Shown: in pieces, positions 18,166 through 28,555 of the stretch
Layout of the letters: each line of letters opens with the position of its first letter
Numbering within the stretch: the first letter of the stretch is position 1
Assembly: GCF_000600335.2 (NCBI RefSeq)
Contig: NZ_KK088554.1
Span: 28,192 to 92,191, forward strand
Direction of reading: 5' to 3'
DNA: 64,000 nt
DNA from: Rubellimicrobium mesophilum DSM 19309
Lineage (GTDB): Bacteria > Pseudomonadota > Alphaproteobacteria > Rhodobacterales > Rhodobacteraceae
Position numbers and translations under genes: made by a program
The notes under the pieces: generated by a model
Told to the model about the DNA's origin: nothing
The model's database searches: none
The model's input: only the letters and a program-made list of their open reading frames with translations

Positions 18166-19844
18166 GGGTGGGCCTGGCCATCATCCCCGGCGCCGCCGAA
18201 GGTCCCGTGATCGCCTGCGAGGAGGGACTGAGCTTCTGGGGCGGGGTCGATCCAGCGACGGGTCATGTGATCGATGCCCACCATCCGCTGCATGGGCGGA
18301 CGCTCGCCGGCGCGGTGCTGGCCTTGCCAACGAGCCGCGGGTCCTGCACGGGGAGCGGCGTGCTCCTCGAACTCGCGCTGAACGCCCATGCCCCGGCAGC
18401 GCTGGTGTTCCGCGAGGGCGAGGACGTGCTGACCCTCGGCGCGTTGGTCGCGGGGCTGCTGTTTGGCCGGGCTATCCCGGTCCTGCGCCTCTGCCCCGAG
18501 GACTTCGACCTGCTCGCGGGGGCCGAGCGGGCCGGCATCACCGAAACGCGGATCGAGGCGGGCCCGCTGTCGCGGGAGTTGGAATCGGTCGGTGCTCAGC
18601 ATCTCGACCTCTCCGAGGGGGATCGGGCCTTCCTTGCGGGCGAGAGCGGCGAGGCCCCGCGCCTCGCGATGGAAATCCTCTGCGCCATGGCCGCGCAGCA
18701 GGGGGCTGCGCGCCTCACCGACGTGACGCAGGTCCATATCGACGGATGCATCTATGCAAGCCCCGCGAACCTCACCTTTGCGGAGAGGATGGCTGACATG
18801 GGCGCGCGAGTCCGGGTTCCCACGACCATGAACGCCATCTCGGTGGACCGCGCCAACTGGGAGCGGCAGGGTACGCCCCCCGACTTCGGCCGCCCGGCGA
18901 GTCGGCTGGCTGACGCCTATGTCCGGATGGGCGCCCGGCCGAGCTTCACCTGCGCGCCCTACCTGCTCGACAGCGTCCCCGCCGCCGGAGAGGCGGTGGG
19001 CTGGGCCGAGTCGAACGCGGTGATCTATGCCAACAGCGTCCTGGCCGCCCGCACGGTCAAGCACCCGGACTTCCTCGATCTTTGCATTGCGCTCACCGGA
19101 CGCGTCCCGCTGTCTGGAGTCTATCTGGACGAGAACCGCAAGGCCCGCCGCCGGATCCATGTCGGCGCCCCGGAGGGACACAACGACGCCTTCTGGCCGA
19201 TGCTCGGATATCTGGCGGGTCTCCTCGCGCCCGACCGTATCCCGCTCCTGGCGGGGCTCGAAGGAGCCTCGCCCTCCGACGACGATCTCAAGGCGCTCTG
19301 CGCTGCCTTCGGAACGACCTCGGGGGCGCCGATGCTCCACGTGGCGGGCCACACCCCCGAGGCCGAGGGCTGCATGGCCGGAGACGCCGATGAGGTGGTC
19401 GTGATGCGCGCCGACCTCGCAAGAGTCTGGCGGGAGCTCAATTCCGGGCCGGAGAACGTGGACCTGGTCGCGATTGGCAGCCCGCACGTCTCGCTGTCCG
19501 AGTTCCGGGCGCTCGCTGCCCTGCTGGACGGGGTGGCGCAGCACCCGTCCGTCCCGATCATCGTGACCGCCGGGCGTGCCATCCGGGACCAAGCCAGAGC
19601 GGAAGGGACGCTGGCCAGGCTGGAGAGCTGGGGCGTCCAGGTCGTGACCGACATCTGTTGGTGCTCGATCTCCGAGCCGGTGTTTCCGCCCTCGGCTCGG
19701 GTGCTGATGACCAATTCGGGCAAGTATGCCCATTACGCTCCGGGTCTCAGCGGCCGGGCCGTGCGCTTCGGATCTCTGGAGGACTGCGTTTCGGTTGCCT
19801 TGACCGGCCAAGCGCCCTCATCACCTCCGGCCTGGCTGGCCTGA
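18162..19844 (+). CDS. AcnX (aconitase X) enzyme, probable cis-3-hydroxy-L-proline dehydratase
   Basis: 560 residues from ATG 18162, which overlaps the epimerase stop. Residues 1 to about 135 are the DUF126 swivelling domain ([20 protein letters not shown]). The rest is the DUF521/AcnX catalytic domain: [61 protein letters not shown], and [20 protein letters not shown] followed by [15 protein letters not shown]. The cysteines in IDGCIY, FTCAPY and DICWC are candidate metal-cluster ligands. Single-chain AcnX enzymes characterised in hydroxyproline loci dehydrate cis-3-hydroxy-L-proline to pyrroline-2-carboxylate, and the neighbouring genes support this. Confidence 0.9.
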   Translation: MRVGLAIIPGAAEGPVIACEEGLSFWGGVDPATGHVIDAHHPLHGRTLAGAVLALPTSRGSCTGSGVLLELALNAHAPAALVFREGEDVLTLGALVAGLLFGRAIPVLRLCPEDFDLLAGAERAGITETRIEAGPLSRELESVGAQHLDLSEGDRAFLAGESGEAPRLAMEILCAMAAQQGAARLTDVTQVHIDGCIYASPANLTFAERMADMGARVRVPTTMNAISVDRANWERQGTPPDFGRPASRLADAYVRMGARPSFTCAPYLLDSVPAAGEAVGWAESNAVIYANSVLAARTVKHPDFLDLCIALTGRVPLSGVYLDENRKARRRIHVGAPEGHNDAFWPMLGYLAGLLAPDRIPLLAGLEGASPSDDDLKALCAAFGTTSGAPMLHVAGHTPEAEGCMAGDADEVVVMRADLARVWRELNSGPENVDLVAIGSPHVSLSEFRALAALLDGVAQHPSVPIIVTAGRAIRDQARAEGTLARLESWGVQVVTDICWCSISEPVFPPSARVLMTNSGKYAHYAPGLSGRAVRFGSLEDCVSVALTGQAPSSPPAWLA

Positions 19845-19860
19845 CCTCCTGGAGACCCTC

Positions 19861-20874
19861 ATGCGCAGCGGCAAGACCCTCCGTGTCAACTCGGCCCATG
19901 CCGAAGGCGAGGTGGGCGACGTCATCGTGGGCGGCGTGGCGCCGCCGCCGGGCGAAGCGCTCTGGGAACAGAGCCGCTGGATCGCCCGGGACCAGACGCT
20001 TCGGAACTTCGTGCTGAACGAACCCCGAGGCGGCGTCTTCCGGCACGTGAACCTCTTGGTGCCGCCCAAGGACCCGCGCGCACAGATGGGCTTCAACATC
20101 ATGGAGCCCGAGGACACCCCACCGATGTCGGGCTCGAACTCGATCCGCGTCTCGACGGCGGCATCCTCCCGATGCAGGAGCCAGTGACGGAGCTGGTGCT
20201 GGAGGCGCCGGGTGGGCTCGTGCGGGTGCGGGTGCGGGTGCCGGGACGGCAAGGCGCAGCGCATCTTCGTGCAGAACTTGCCGAGCTTTGCACAGAAGCT
20301 CGACGCAAAGCCCAAGGTCGAGGGCTGGGGACGCTGACCGTGGATACCGCCTATGGCGGCGACAGCTTCGTGTTGGTGGACCCGGCGGCACTGGGCCTGT
20401 CGCTCACCCCCGACGAGGCGCACGACATCGCTCGGCTCGGCGTGCGCATCACCAGGGCGGCGGATGAGGCGCTGGGGCTTCTCGCACCCCGAGAGCCTGG
20501 ACTGGCGGCAGTTCTCCTTCTGCTTCTGCCTCTTCGCGGGGCCGCTGAAGCGCGGGGCGGAGGGCCTGCGCGCGTGTTCTGCGGTGACGATCCGGCCGGG
20601 CAAGGTGGACCGCTCACCCACCGGCACCGCGCTTTCGGCCCGCATGGCGGTCCTGCATGCGCGCGGTCTGATGGCCGAGCGCGAGACGCTCTCATCGGAG
20701 TCGCTGATCGGCTCCACCTTCACGGGGCGCATCCTTGGGACGACCATCGTCGGCGGTCAGCCCGCAATCATGCCAGAAATCTCCGGGCGGGGCTGGATCA
20801 CGGGGACGCACCAGCACATGCTCGACCCCGAGAACCCATGGCTACCGGCTCACCGACACCTGGGGCGCGCGGTA
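19861..20874 (+). pseudogene. Trans-3-hydroxy-L-proline dehydratase-like gene (proline racemase superfamily), multiply frameshifted
   Basis: A second proline-racemase paralogue, readable only by joining several frames: the start [110 protein letters not shown], and the end GYRLTDTWGAR with TAA at 20872-20874. The lesions are a short deletion after SNSIRV (a few residues are missing relative to the pattern expected for the family), two compensating shifts around three GTGCGG repeats (20220-20340), one near 20480 and one near 20850. The second catalytic cysteine is replaced by threonine (RSPTGT), as in 3-hydroxyproline dehydratases; the first position is serine (MSGSNS). With this many lesions it is probably inactive. 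Confidence 0.75.
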
Positions 20875-20989
20875 AGTCACGATGTGCCCTCCCTGCCGGG
20901 ACCACACGCGGCAGACGCGGGCTGAGCCTCGTGAACCGATAATATCCTCATCGGGCGGAGTAGCACGGGTCCTGATCAGTCGAAGCGGG

Positions 20990-21019
20990 CCGGCTGCTGG
21001 CGCGGCCAGCGCCAGCCGG
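20990..21019. terminator. Hairpin between the convergent hydroxyproline and dipeptide operons
   Basis: GCTGGCGC (20996-21003), the 5-base loop GGCCA and GCGCCAGC (21009-21016) form a perfect 8-bp stem that CCGG/CGG extends on the outside. It lies between two operons that face each other. There is no T-run, so it is at best an atypical bidirectional terminator. The remaining ~310 bases up to 21333 hold nothing I recognise. Confidence 0.35.
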
Positions 21020-21333
21020 GGTAGCACTGCCAGAGAAGCTCTTCTCTCGCGCCCACCTCGGCCATCTCGGGCATGGCCTTGGCGTCCCGGCTCGTCAGAG
21101 GCGTCGGCACCTGCCTGATCCCGCAAGCCTACGCGAGGTGGGCTGTCCTCGAGCGGACGCCGCTTCCCCAGCCGCGTGGGCGAGCGCGGCACCGCTACGG
21201 TCGGACTTCGCCCGTAGCTCCCGCCCGGTCCCGCCAGACCAGCCGACCCATGCGACGGCTCTCTTCTGGGCCTGAATGCGCGTCCGAGCTCTTGCATGGG
21301 TTCCGGTCAGGGCGGACTGCGATGATGGCCGGG

Positions 21334-23160
21334 TCAGTGCGCAGGCGCGGGAATCGCGCTGATGAGGCGGCGGGTGTAAGGGTGTTGCGGATCGTTCAGA
21401 ACCTGCTGGCACGGACCCTCTTCGACGATCTCGCCGAGGTAGATAACGCAGATACGGTCTGCGATCTGCCGCACCACCGCGAGGTCATGGGTGATGAAGA
21501 GCAGCGAAAGTTCGCGGCTCGCCATCAGCGACTTGAACAGATTCAGGACCTGCGCCTGCACCGACACGTCGAGCGCCGAGACGGGCTCGTCGCATACGAG
21601 GACTGCGGGGTCGACGGCGAGGCTCCGCGCGATGGCGACGCGCTGGCGCTCGCCGCCGGAGAGCTCGGACGGGTATCGGCCGGCATAGGCCTCCGTCAGC
21701 CCGACCTCGGACAGAAGCGTTCGGACATGATCCTGAGTGCGGCCGGTGCGCTGGGACATCCGCAGCGACTCCTCCAGCGCCCGGCCGACGCTGTGCTTGG
21801 GATTGAGCGTGGCGTAGGGGTCTTGGAAGATCATCTGGATCGTCTGCCGCACGCGGGCGCGCTCGTTGCGGGCGAGGGCCTCGAAGTCCGCGCTCGGGAT
21901 GCCTTCGATCACGATCTGGCCCGAGGTCGGCGTCTCTAGGCCGACGAGGCAACGGCCTAGGGTCGTCTTGCCCGATCCGGATTCGCCGACAAGGCCCAGG
22001 CACTCGCCCCGGCCGACCGACAGGCTGACTCCCTTGAGCGCGTGCATCGGCCTCTTGCCGCCGAACGACTTGCAGAGACCTGCGACGTGGACCAGAGCCC
22101 CGTTTTCCGGGGTGACAGGTTCCGGCTCGTTCGCGGCTTCCAAGGCAGCCGTCCGAAGGGCATCGAGCTCGCCCTGGATCTCGGGCTGGCGGACACAGGC
22201 GGTGAAGCGGGCCGGGGTGCGCTCGACCAGCGGCGGGCGAGTGGTCCGGCACTTCGCGTCGACCACCCATCGGCAGCGGTCCGAGAAGGGACACTCGTTC
22301 TCCACCGCGTCGGCGGGTGGCACGCGCCCGGGAATGGCGACCAGGGTGCTGACGCGTCGGCTGGCCGGCGGCTCCGAGAGAAGAAGCCCTGTGGTGTAGG
22401 GGTGGAAGGGAGCCGCCGCGAGAGCCGGGGCCGCGCCTACCTCGATCATCTGGCCGGCATAGAAGACGCAGACCCGCTCGCAGGCGGAGAAGGCGAGGCG
22501 CAGGTCGTGGGTGATGAGGATCAGCGCCATGCCGCGTTCGGCCTGTGCGCGATTAAGAAGCCTCATGATCTCGGCCTGGGTGGTTACGTCCAGGGCCGTG
22601 GACGGCTCGTCGGCGATAAGGATTTCGGGATCGCGTGCCAGTGCCGCTGCCAAGGCCACCCTCTGGCACATTCCACCCGAGAGCTGGAAGGGCAGCCGGT
22701 CGGCGACAGACGCATCGTTGATCCCCACTTCTGCCAGGCGCCGCGCGACCTCGGCTCTTCGGGCGGACCGGCTCCTGAACTCGGGCTGGTCCCGCAGCAT
22801 CTCCTCTATGTGGGCTCCGCATCGCATGACCGGGTTCATCATCGTGAACGGGTCCTGGAGCAGCATCGAGATGCGTCGGCCGCGGATGCGCTGCCAGTCC
22901 CGCTCGGCGAGGCCGGTGAGCTCCTCTCCCTCAAGCCGGATCGAGCCGCTCAGCCTTACGCCGGGAGGCAGGAGGCCCGCGATAGCCTTGGCGGTGAGCG
23001 ACTTGCCGGAGCCGGACTCGCCGACGATGGCCAGCGACCCGCCCCGCTCGAGCTGGAGGCTCGTCGCGACGGTGAGTGTGCGCCGGCCAGTAGGCGCATC
23101 GTGGAACAGGGACATATCCTCGACACGCAGGAGGTTGCCCGAGGAGTAGATCAGGCTCAT
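21334..23160 (-). CDS. Dipeptide/oligopeptide ABC transporter, tandem ATPase (DppD-DppF fused, GsiA-like)
   Basis: 608 residues from ATG 23160, which overlaps the permease stop by four bases. There are two complete ATPase modules. Module 1 has Walker A GESGSGKSLT, LSGGMCQRVALA and LIADEPSTALD, and ends with the oligopeptide-binding C-terminal domain (NECPFSDRCRW). Module 2 has GESGSGKTTLG, LSGGERQRVAIARSLA and VCDEPVSALD, ending in the typical HPYTRRLISAIP. It powers import through the DppB/DppC-like permeases encoded just upstream. Fused ATPases of this kind are common in GsiA/YejF-like systems. Confidence 0.92.
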   Translation of the reverse strand: MSLIYSSGNLLRVEDMSLFHDAPTGRRTLTVATSLQLERGGSLAIVGESGSGKSLTAKAIAGLLPPGVRLSGSIRLEGEELTGLAERDWQRIRGRRISMLLQDPFTMMNPVMRCGAHIEEMLRDQPEFRSRSARRAEVARRLAEVGINDASVADRLPFQLSGGMCQRVALAAALARDPEILIADEPSTALDVTTQAEIMRLLNRAQAERGMALILITHDLRLAFSACERVCVFYAGQMIEVGAAPALAAAPFHPYTTGLLLSEPPASRRVSTLVAIPGRVPPADAVENECPFSDRCRWVVDAKCRTTRPPLVERTPARFTACVRQPEIQGELDALRTAALEAANEPEPVTPENGALVHVAGLCKSFGGKRPMHALKGVSLSVGRGECLGLVGESGSGKTTLGRCLVGLETPTSGQIVIEGIPSADFEALARNERARVRQTIQMIFQDPYATLNPKHSVGRALEESLRMSQRTGRTQDHVRTLLSEVGLTEAYAGRYPSELSGGERQRVAIARSLAVDPAVLVCDEPVSALDVSVQAQVLNLFKSLMASRELSLLFITHDLAVVRQIADRICVIYLGEIVEEGPCQQVLNDPQHPYTRRLISAIPAPAH

Positions 23161-24002
23161 TTCGTGAATCTCTCGAAGACCCAGTCGCCGATCAGGTTCA
23201 TGCTCACGGCGGTCAGGATAATCATCGCTGCAGGGAGGAGAATGCCGGGGGGATTGGAGGCGATGAGGTTGCGATTCTCCGAGAGCATCCGGCCCCAGTC
23301 GGGCGTGCCAGGTTCGACCCCGAGGCCAAGGAAGGAGAGGCCGGCGAGGTTGACCAGCGCGAAAGCAAAGTCGATGGCCACGTAGGCAAGGACGATGGGC
23401 AGGATGTTGGGCAGGATGTGGATGAAGATGATGCGAGTTCGGGAGATTCCCAGGGTGCGGGCCGCGTCGATGTAGGTCCGGGGCCGCTGCTCGAGAACGG
23501 CGCTGCGGACGATGCGGGTGTCGGGCGCAACGAAGAGCACGAGCAGCACGAATACCGCCGTCCAGTAGCCCCCACCCACGACCCCCACGACCACGATCGT
23601 GATGAGGGTGGAGGGCAACCCGAACATGAAGTCGACCCAACGCATGATGATCGTGTCGACCCATCCGCCCAGATATCCCGCGAGCAGCCCGAGGACCGTT
23701 GCCATGGCGAAGGCTCCGGCGGCGATCACAAGGGGCCCGATGAGGGCGTTCGAGGCCCCGTAGATCACGCGCGAGAGGATGTCGCGTCCGAGGGTATCGG
23801 TGCCTGCCGGGAACTCCGCTGATGGGGACGAGACCGCGACGTCGAGGCGCTGCTCATAGGGATCCTTGAGCGCGAGGGCCGACCCGAAGATCGCGCAGGC
23901 GGTGACGACGGCCATCACGAGGCAGGCCAGCGCCACGGGGATCGGCAGGCGGAAGCCCCGGCGGCGGCGCTTGACGGCAGGAACGGCCCCGATGGCGGTC
24001 AT
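23157..24002 (-). CDS. Dipeptide ABC transporter permease (DppC-like)
   Basis: 281 residues with a cytoplasmic basic N-terminus and six predicted spans. DppC features are the FPAGTDTLGRDILSRVIYGA motif after the first span and the EAA loop DAARTLGISRTRIIFIHILP. It ends with WVFERFTK. Its start and stop overlap its neighbours, so it is translated in a coupled way with DppB- and ATPase-encoding genes. It forms the inner-membrane channel for short peptides. Confidence 0.92.
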   Translation of the reverse strand: MTAIGAVPAVKRRRRGFRLPIPVALACLVMAVVTACAIFGSALALKDPYEQRLDVAVSSPSAEFPAGTDTLGRDILSRVIYGASNALIGPLVIAAGAFAMATVLGLLAGYLGGWVDTIIMRWVDFMFGLPSTLITIVVVGVVGGGYWTAVFVLLVLFVAPDTRIVRSAVLEQRPRTYIDAARTLGISRTRIIFIHILPNILPIVLAYVAIDFAFALVNLAGLSFLGLGVEPGTPDWGRMLSENRNLIASNPPGILLPAAMIILTAVSMNLIGDWVFERFTK

Positions 24003-24961
24003 GACTTGGACCCTCCGTAGCGGATGCGCGGGTCGATCAACGTGTAAAGCACGTCGATCACGAGGTTGGCGACCACGACGAAGACGGAGAAGACTAGCGC
24101 CGTTCCTTGGATTAGCGGGATGTCGCGCTTGCTGACCGCATCCACCGTGAGAGTGCCCAAGCCCGGGAGGGCGAAAGTAGCCTCGACGTAGATGGAGCCC
24201 GCGACGAGGCCGACGACGACAAGTCCCGCCGCCGTCGTCACTGGGATCAGGGCATTGCGCAGGACGTAGTTAAACAGGATCCGGCGGCTGCTCAGGCCCC
24301 GGGCGCGGGCGAAGGTGACGTAATCCTTGGAGAGCGCTTCGATCATCGCCGCGCGGGTGATCTTGACTACGATGGCCATGACCGAGAAAGCGAGCGCTAG
24401 GGCGGGCAGGGTCAGGTGCCACAGGCGGTCGAGCACGCCGTCGCCGGCCCCGTAGACGGGGAACCAGTCGAGCACCACGCCGAAGACGTAGAGCAGGAAG
24501 ATGCCGGTCACGAAGGCTGGCGAGCTGATTCCCACGACGCCCAGCGTGACGCTGCCGCGGTCGATCCATCCTCCCCGCCGCAAGGCGGCGAGAGCGCCGA
24601 GGCCGATCCCCACCAGCAGGACGATCAACGAGCTTATCCCCGCGAGGACGAGGGACAGGCCCATGCGCTCGAGGATGACGTTCAGGACCTTGCGGTTGCC
24701 GACGATGGAGCGCCCGAGATCGCCGTGCAGCACCTGCCAGAGCCACTTGAGGTACTGGACGACGAAGGGGTCGTCGAGGTTGTAGCGATCACGGATGGCC
24801 GCGACCGTCTCCGGTGTCGAGGCCCGGGCGCCTAGGAGGGCCCGGACCGGGTCGCCGGGCGCGAGGTAGACCAGCGCAAAGACCGCGAAGGTGATCGCCA
24901 CCAGTAGCGGGACCGCCTGGGCGAGGCGGACGAGGACGAGCCGTAGGACTGCGCTAGGCAC
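23999..24961 (-). CDS. Dipeptide ABC transporter permease (DppB-like)
   Basis: I chose GTG 24961 (VPSAVLRLVLVRLAQAVPLL), because upstream codons would only add peptidase-antisense-like sequence. That start overlaps the peptidase stop by eight bases. DppB hallmarks are FALVYLAPGDPVRALLG, DLGRSIVGNRKVLNVI, the EAA-type DYVTFARARGLSSRRILFNY, and DIPLIQGTALVFSVFVV near the C-terminus. There are six spans. It pairs with the DppC-like permease. Confidence 0.9.
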   Translation of the reverse strand: MPSAVLRLVLVRLAQAVPLLVAITFAVFALVYLAPGDPVRALLGARASTPETVAAIRDRYNLDDPFVVQYLKWLWQVLHGDLGRSIVGNRKVLNVILERMGLSLVLAGISSLIVLLVGIGLGALAALRRGGWIDRGSVTLGVVGISSPAFVTGIFLLYVFGVVLDWFPVYGAGDGVLDRLWHLTLPALALAFSVMAIVVKITRAAMIEALSKDYVTFARARGLSSRRILFNYVLRNALIPVTTAAGLVVVGLVAGSIYVEATFALPGLGTLTVDAVSKRDIPLIQGTALVFSVFVVVANLVIDVLYTLIDPRIRYGGSKS

Positions 24962-26882
24962 GGGCGGTCTGCCGGAGATGCCGGTCGAACCACTCCACCT
25001 GCCTTGACAGGGCATCGTGCCGGTGCTCGGTCTCGGACAGGAAATGGCCCTCGCGCGGGTAGACGACCAACTCGGCCTCGACCCCGCATTCGCGCAGCGC
25101 TGCGTAGAACTCCTGCGCCTGGCCCACCGGGGTGCAGCGGTCCTCTCGTCCCTGGATCAGCAGGGTTGGCGTGGTCGGGGACTCGAGCCGGTTCAGGGGC
25201 GACCGCTCCACGGCGATTCGCCGATGGGCTTCGAGCCGGAGCGAGCCGCCGTTGATGAACTCGTGGAAGTCATGCTCGCACGAGTAGTGGCTGCTGAGCT
25301 GGTCGCAGATTGACGAGACCGGCACCGCGGCCTTGAACCGGTCGGTCGCCGCGACGGCCCAGGCGCTGAGATAGCCGCCGTAGCTGTGCCCCGTGATCCC
25401 CAGCCGGTCCGGATCGGCGAGGCCGAGCGCGACGCAGCGTTCGACACCGGCGAGGATATCGTCGAACTCGGCGCCCGCGGGGTCGCCCAGGTTCATCCGC
25501 GTGATCGCCTGGCCCCAGCCGACGTTGCCCCGGTAATTGGGCACGAAGACCACGTACCCGGCGGCCGCAAGGGCAAGGCCGTTATAGGGGTCGAAGGCGT
25601 GCTTGGTGGACATGCAAGGGCCGCCATGGATGTTGACGACCATCGGATGCGGGCCGGAACCGAGCCTGCGCGGGATGTAGACGAAGCCTTCGAGCGGCAG
25701 GCCGTCGCGCCCGTTCCAGCCGATCTTCCGGATCTCGGGATAGTCGGGGTAGCCGCGCGCTACCTCGCCGTTGAGATCGCTCAGCCGATGCCAGCCCTGC
25801 TCCTGCGCTCCCCTGAGCACGACTTCCTGGGGCTCGCCGATGGCCTCGCGGATGGCGGCGACGGCCTGGCCGTCCGGCGAGACTGCGATCCGGGCCACGT
25901 AGGGGTTCTCGCCGAGGATTGCGTCGTCTTCGCGCTGCCAGACGATCTCGCCCGTGAGCCGGACGACCCCGTGGACTGTGCCCAGGTTGCGCCAGCCTGT
26001 GAACCAAAGGGAGTCGTCGTCGCGCCATTGCAGGGCAGTGACGTTGGACTGCCGATCCGCCGCCAAGACCGACAGCGCTCCCGTGTCGAGGTCGAGCACG
26101 CGCATTTCGCCGGCCACGAGGCCACGGTCGCTGGACCAGCCTTCGAGGAAGGCGACGCGTCGTCCCATGGTGTCGGCGGAGAGCCCCTGGAGCTGCCATG
26201 CGGTCCGGTGCGCGACCTGCGCCACGCGGGTCGAAAAGTCGATCCGGACAAGCTCGGGATGGTACCAGCCGCGCTCGCTGGCATCGCGGGAGACCACCGC
26301 CACGGCGCCTTCCGGCGTCAAGGCGAACTCCCATACGGTCAGGTCGGGCGGGCCGACCTCGGTCGTCCGGCCCCCGTCGAGGGTGACGTGGAACAGCCGG
26401 CGCAGGGCGGGACGGGGCGAGGTGACTTCAGGGTCCTCGTCCTTGCCCCACCACAGGCGCGTAGCGCCGGTTGTGGCCCCGCCATTCAGCCCCCGGTCGG
26501 CCGAAAGGACCACGAGGCCCTGCCCGTCGGGCGTCCACTGGATGTCCTCGACGGAGCCGGGCAGGTCACCGAGCTTGCGCACGCCGCCTTCGCCGTCGAG
26601 CAGGAAGAGATCCCGCTTGCCCAGCGTGATCCGGTCGGAGGCGAAGGCGATGTCATGGCCATGGGGCGACGCTTTGGGCAGGGCGTCGCTGTTCGGGCCG
26701 TCGGTCAGGGCACTCGCCGTGCCGTCCAGGCCGAAGCGCCAGATGCGGCTGGCCAGCGGCACGCCCTTCGGCGGACTGGCGGGCGACACCGTGGCCAGGA
26801 GCGCGTCGCCTCCCGTGTCGAAGGACAGGTCGGTGATCGTCCTCAGGCGATCGAGCCAGCGGACCGCCTCGGGAAGATCCAT
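24954..26882 (-). CDS. S9-family prolyl oligopeptidase-like serine peptidase
   Basis: 642 residues. The N-terminal ~380 residues form a beta-propeller-type domain with repeated PDG/SPDGQ turns. The C-terminal alpha/beta-hydrolase carries HGGPCMSTKHAFD, the nucleophile GHSYGG (Ser500), Asp581 in GREDRCTP and His613 in YPREGHF. No signal peptide is seen, so it is cytoplasmic. It lies inside the dipeptide-importer operon, between the binding protein and the permeases, so it most likely cleaves imported peptides, plausibly acyl-aminoacyl or prolyl bonds. S9 membership and catalytic triad are clear; specificity is inferred. Confidence 0.9.
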   Translation of the reverse strand: MDLPEAVRWLDRLRTITDLSFDTGGDALLATVSPASPPKGVPLASRIWRFGLDGTASALTDGPNSDALPKASPHGHDIAFASDRITLGKRDLFLLDGEGGVRKLGDLPGSVEDIQWTPDGQGLVVLSADRGLNGGATTGATRLWWGKDEDPEVTSPRPALRRLFHVTLDGGRTTEVGPPDLTVWEFALTPEGAVAVVSRDASERGWYHPELVRIDFSTRVAQVAHRTAWQLQGLSADTMGRRVAFLEGWSSDRGLVAGEMRVLDLDTGALSVLAADRQSNVTALQWRDDDSLWFTGWRNLGTVHGVVRLTGEIVWQREDDAILGENPYVARIAVSPDGQAVAAIREAIGEPQEVVLRGAQEQGWHRLSDLNGEVARGYPDYPEIRKIGWNGRDGLPLEGFVYIPRRLGSGPHPMVVNIHGGPCMSTKHAFDPYNGLALAAAGYVVFVPNYRGNVGWGQAITRMNLGDPAGAEFDDILAGVERCVALGLADPDRLGITGHSYGGYLSAWAVAATDRFKAAVPVSSICDQLSSHYSCEHDFHEFINGGSLRLEAHRRIAVERSPLNRLESPTTPTLLIQGREDRCTPVGQAQEFYAALRECGVEAELVVYPREGHFLSETEHRHDALSRQVEWFDRHLRQTARA

Positions 26883-26956
26883 GGGGGCCCTCCGCCCGCG
26901 GGTCAGAAATCAGCCGGAACTGCCGGAGCCGCGCGTCGCGGCTGCGGCCGAGATGC

Positions 26957-28555
26957 TCAGGACCCCTTCGGCCCGAACCCGCGCATCGCCCAGGGGATGT
27001 TGTACCAGAACGCGTTGTAGCCGGTCATCTGGTACTGGTCGCTGAGCACCATGGCGTTGTACGGGGTATAGAGCGGAACGACCGCGACGTCCTCGTTGGC
27101 GATCTTGAAGGCCTTCTCGAGAGCCTGGGCCCGCACCGCCGGGTCGATGTTCTCATTGGCCTCGTTGATGGCCGCATCCACCTCGGGGTTGCGGAAGTTC
27201 GAGGCGTTCATCCCGTCGACCCTCGCGTTGTCGCTGTGGAAGAACAGGTAGGGGTATGCCGCCGGATCGCTGAAGTCCGGGTAGTAGTTCATCGCCTGCA
27301 TCCCGAGGTTCTCGTGCCGGAAGTAGCCGGCGAGCCACTGGTTGGCGTCGAGCTCCTGAACGGTCATGTCGATGTTCAGCTGCGCGAGGTTCTGCGCCAA
27401 GCTTTGGAGCGAGTTGACGAGGTCGGGCATGGCGGACGAGACCGGCGCCGTGAAGGCGAACCCGTCCGGATGGGTCGACTGGGCAAGCTCCTCGCGGGCC
27501 TTGTCCATGTCAAACTGGTAGCCTGGGATAGTCTCGTAGAAGGCCCGGACCTCGTCCGGGGTCAGGATTCCGGACCACATCTCGGGCGGGTTCAGGGCGG
27601 GCAGGGGCTCGCCCTTGCCCTTGAGGAGCGCGCTCACGAGCCCCTGGCGGTCGACCGAGTAGGCGATGGCCCGGCGCACGTGCACGTCGTCGAAGGGCTC
27701 GGCCTCGTGATCCAGGGTCAGGACGAAGGTCGCGAGCGACGGTGCCGTGTAGACCTCCGCGTTCTCGACGGCCTGCCACTGCTCCAGGTCGGTGAGCGCG
27801 ACGGCGAAGGTGCCGTCGATGTCGCCGTTCTGCATGGCGAGGATCCGGCTCTGCGCGTCGGGGATGGCAACTAGGACGATCCGCTGGACGACCGGCGCGC
27901 CTCCCCAGTAGTCGCTGCGCGCCTCGAGCACGACCCGCTCGGCCGGCGCGAACTCTGTCACCTTGTAGGGGCCAGTCCCGAGGGGGATGTCGTCGGGCGT
28001 CCCGAGGTCGATCGGGTCCGCAAGCTGGTCGGCCTTGAACAGGAACCCCGCCATGTGTGCCGCCCAGTACTGGAACTGGGCGTTTGGGGCCTTGAGCTTG
28101 ACCGTCACCTCGTTGGGAGCGGTCGCCTCGACGCTCTCAACGGCGGAGTAGAACGAGGCAACCTGCGAGGCGTTGTCGGGATTGAGGTGGAATTTGATCG
28201 TCGCCACCACGTCGTCAGCCGTGAGCGGGCTTCCATCCGAGAAGGTCACACTGTCGCGCAGCCGGTAGACCACTGTGGTAGGGTCCACGTATTCCCAACT
28301 CTCCGCCGGGCCTGGAATCAACGACAGGTCGTCCCCGAAGAGTAGCGGCCCCTCCTGGACCAGCGACATGATGACCCCATTGTCCGTGCTCCAGGCATGG
28401 GGGACGAACAGCGTTTCGGGGATGCTGGCGAGAGCCCAGGTGATCTCCTCGATGGCCTCCTGCCCGACGGCAGGGCGGATCAGGCCCAAGTTGCCCGCCA
28501 GGAAGGTTCCGGAGCTCAGGGCCAGAAAAGCACGACGGGGAAGGCCAGCTCGCAT
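26957..28555 (-). CDS. Dipeptide/oligopeptide ABC transporter, periplasmic binding protein
   Basis: 532 residues from ATG 28555, with GGAG upstream. The N-terminus MRAGLPRRAFLALSSG is a twin-arginine-type signal (RRAFL followed by a hydrophobic stretch, AVGQ-EA cleavage). The mature protein is SBP family 5: VYRLRDSVTFSDGSPLTADD, PLGTGPYKVTEFAPAERV, FDDVHVRRAIAYSVDRQGLV, and the end MTGYNAFWYNIPWAMRGFG. It captures peptides for the DppBC/ATPase complex. It is divergent from the Xaa-Pro aminopeptidase gene, so one 182-bp region (28556-28737) holds both promoters. Confidence 0.92.
   Translation of the reverse strand: MRAGLPRRAFLALSSGTFLAGNLGLIRPAVGQEAIEEITWALASIPETLFVPHAWSTDNGVIMSLVQEGPLLFGDDLSLIPGPAESWEYVDPTTVVYRLRDSVTFSDGSPLTADDVVATIKFHLNPDNASQVASFYSAVESVEATAPNEVTVKLKAPNAQFQYWAAHMAGFLFKADQLADPIDLGTPDDIPLGTGPYKVTEFAPAERVVLEARSDYWGGAPVVQRIVLVAIPDAQSRILAMQNGDIDGTFAVALTDLEQWQAVENAEVYTAPSLATFVLTLDHEAEPFDDVHVRRAIAYSVDRQGLVSALLKGKGEPLPALNPPEMWSGILTPDEVRAFYETIPGYQFDMDKAREELAQSTHPDGFAFTAPVSSAMPDLVNSLQSLAQNLAQLNIDMTVQELDANQWLAGYFRHENLGMQAMNYYPDFSDPAAYPYLFFHSDNARVDGMNASNFRNPEVDAAINEANENIDPAVRAQALEKAFKIANEDVAVVPLYTPYNAMVLSDQYQMTGYNAFWYNIPWAMRGFGPKGS

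Noticed and set aside
17889-19811. 640-codon open frame antisense to the AcnX gene
   Set aside because: Mirror frame of a high-GC gene, without any recognisable motif.
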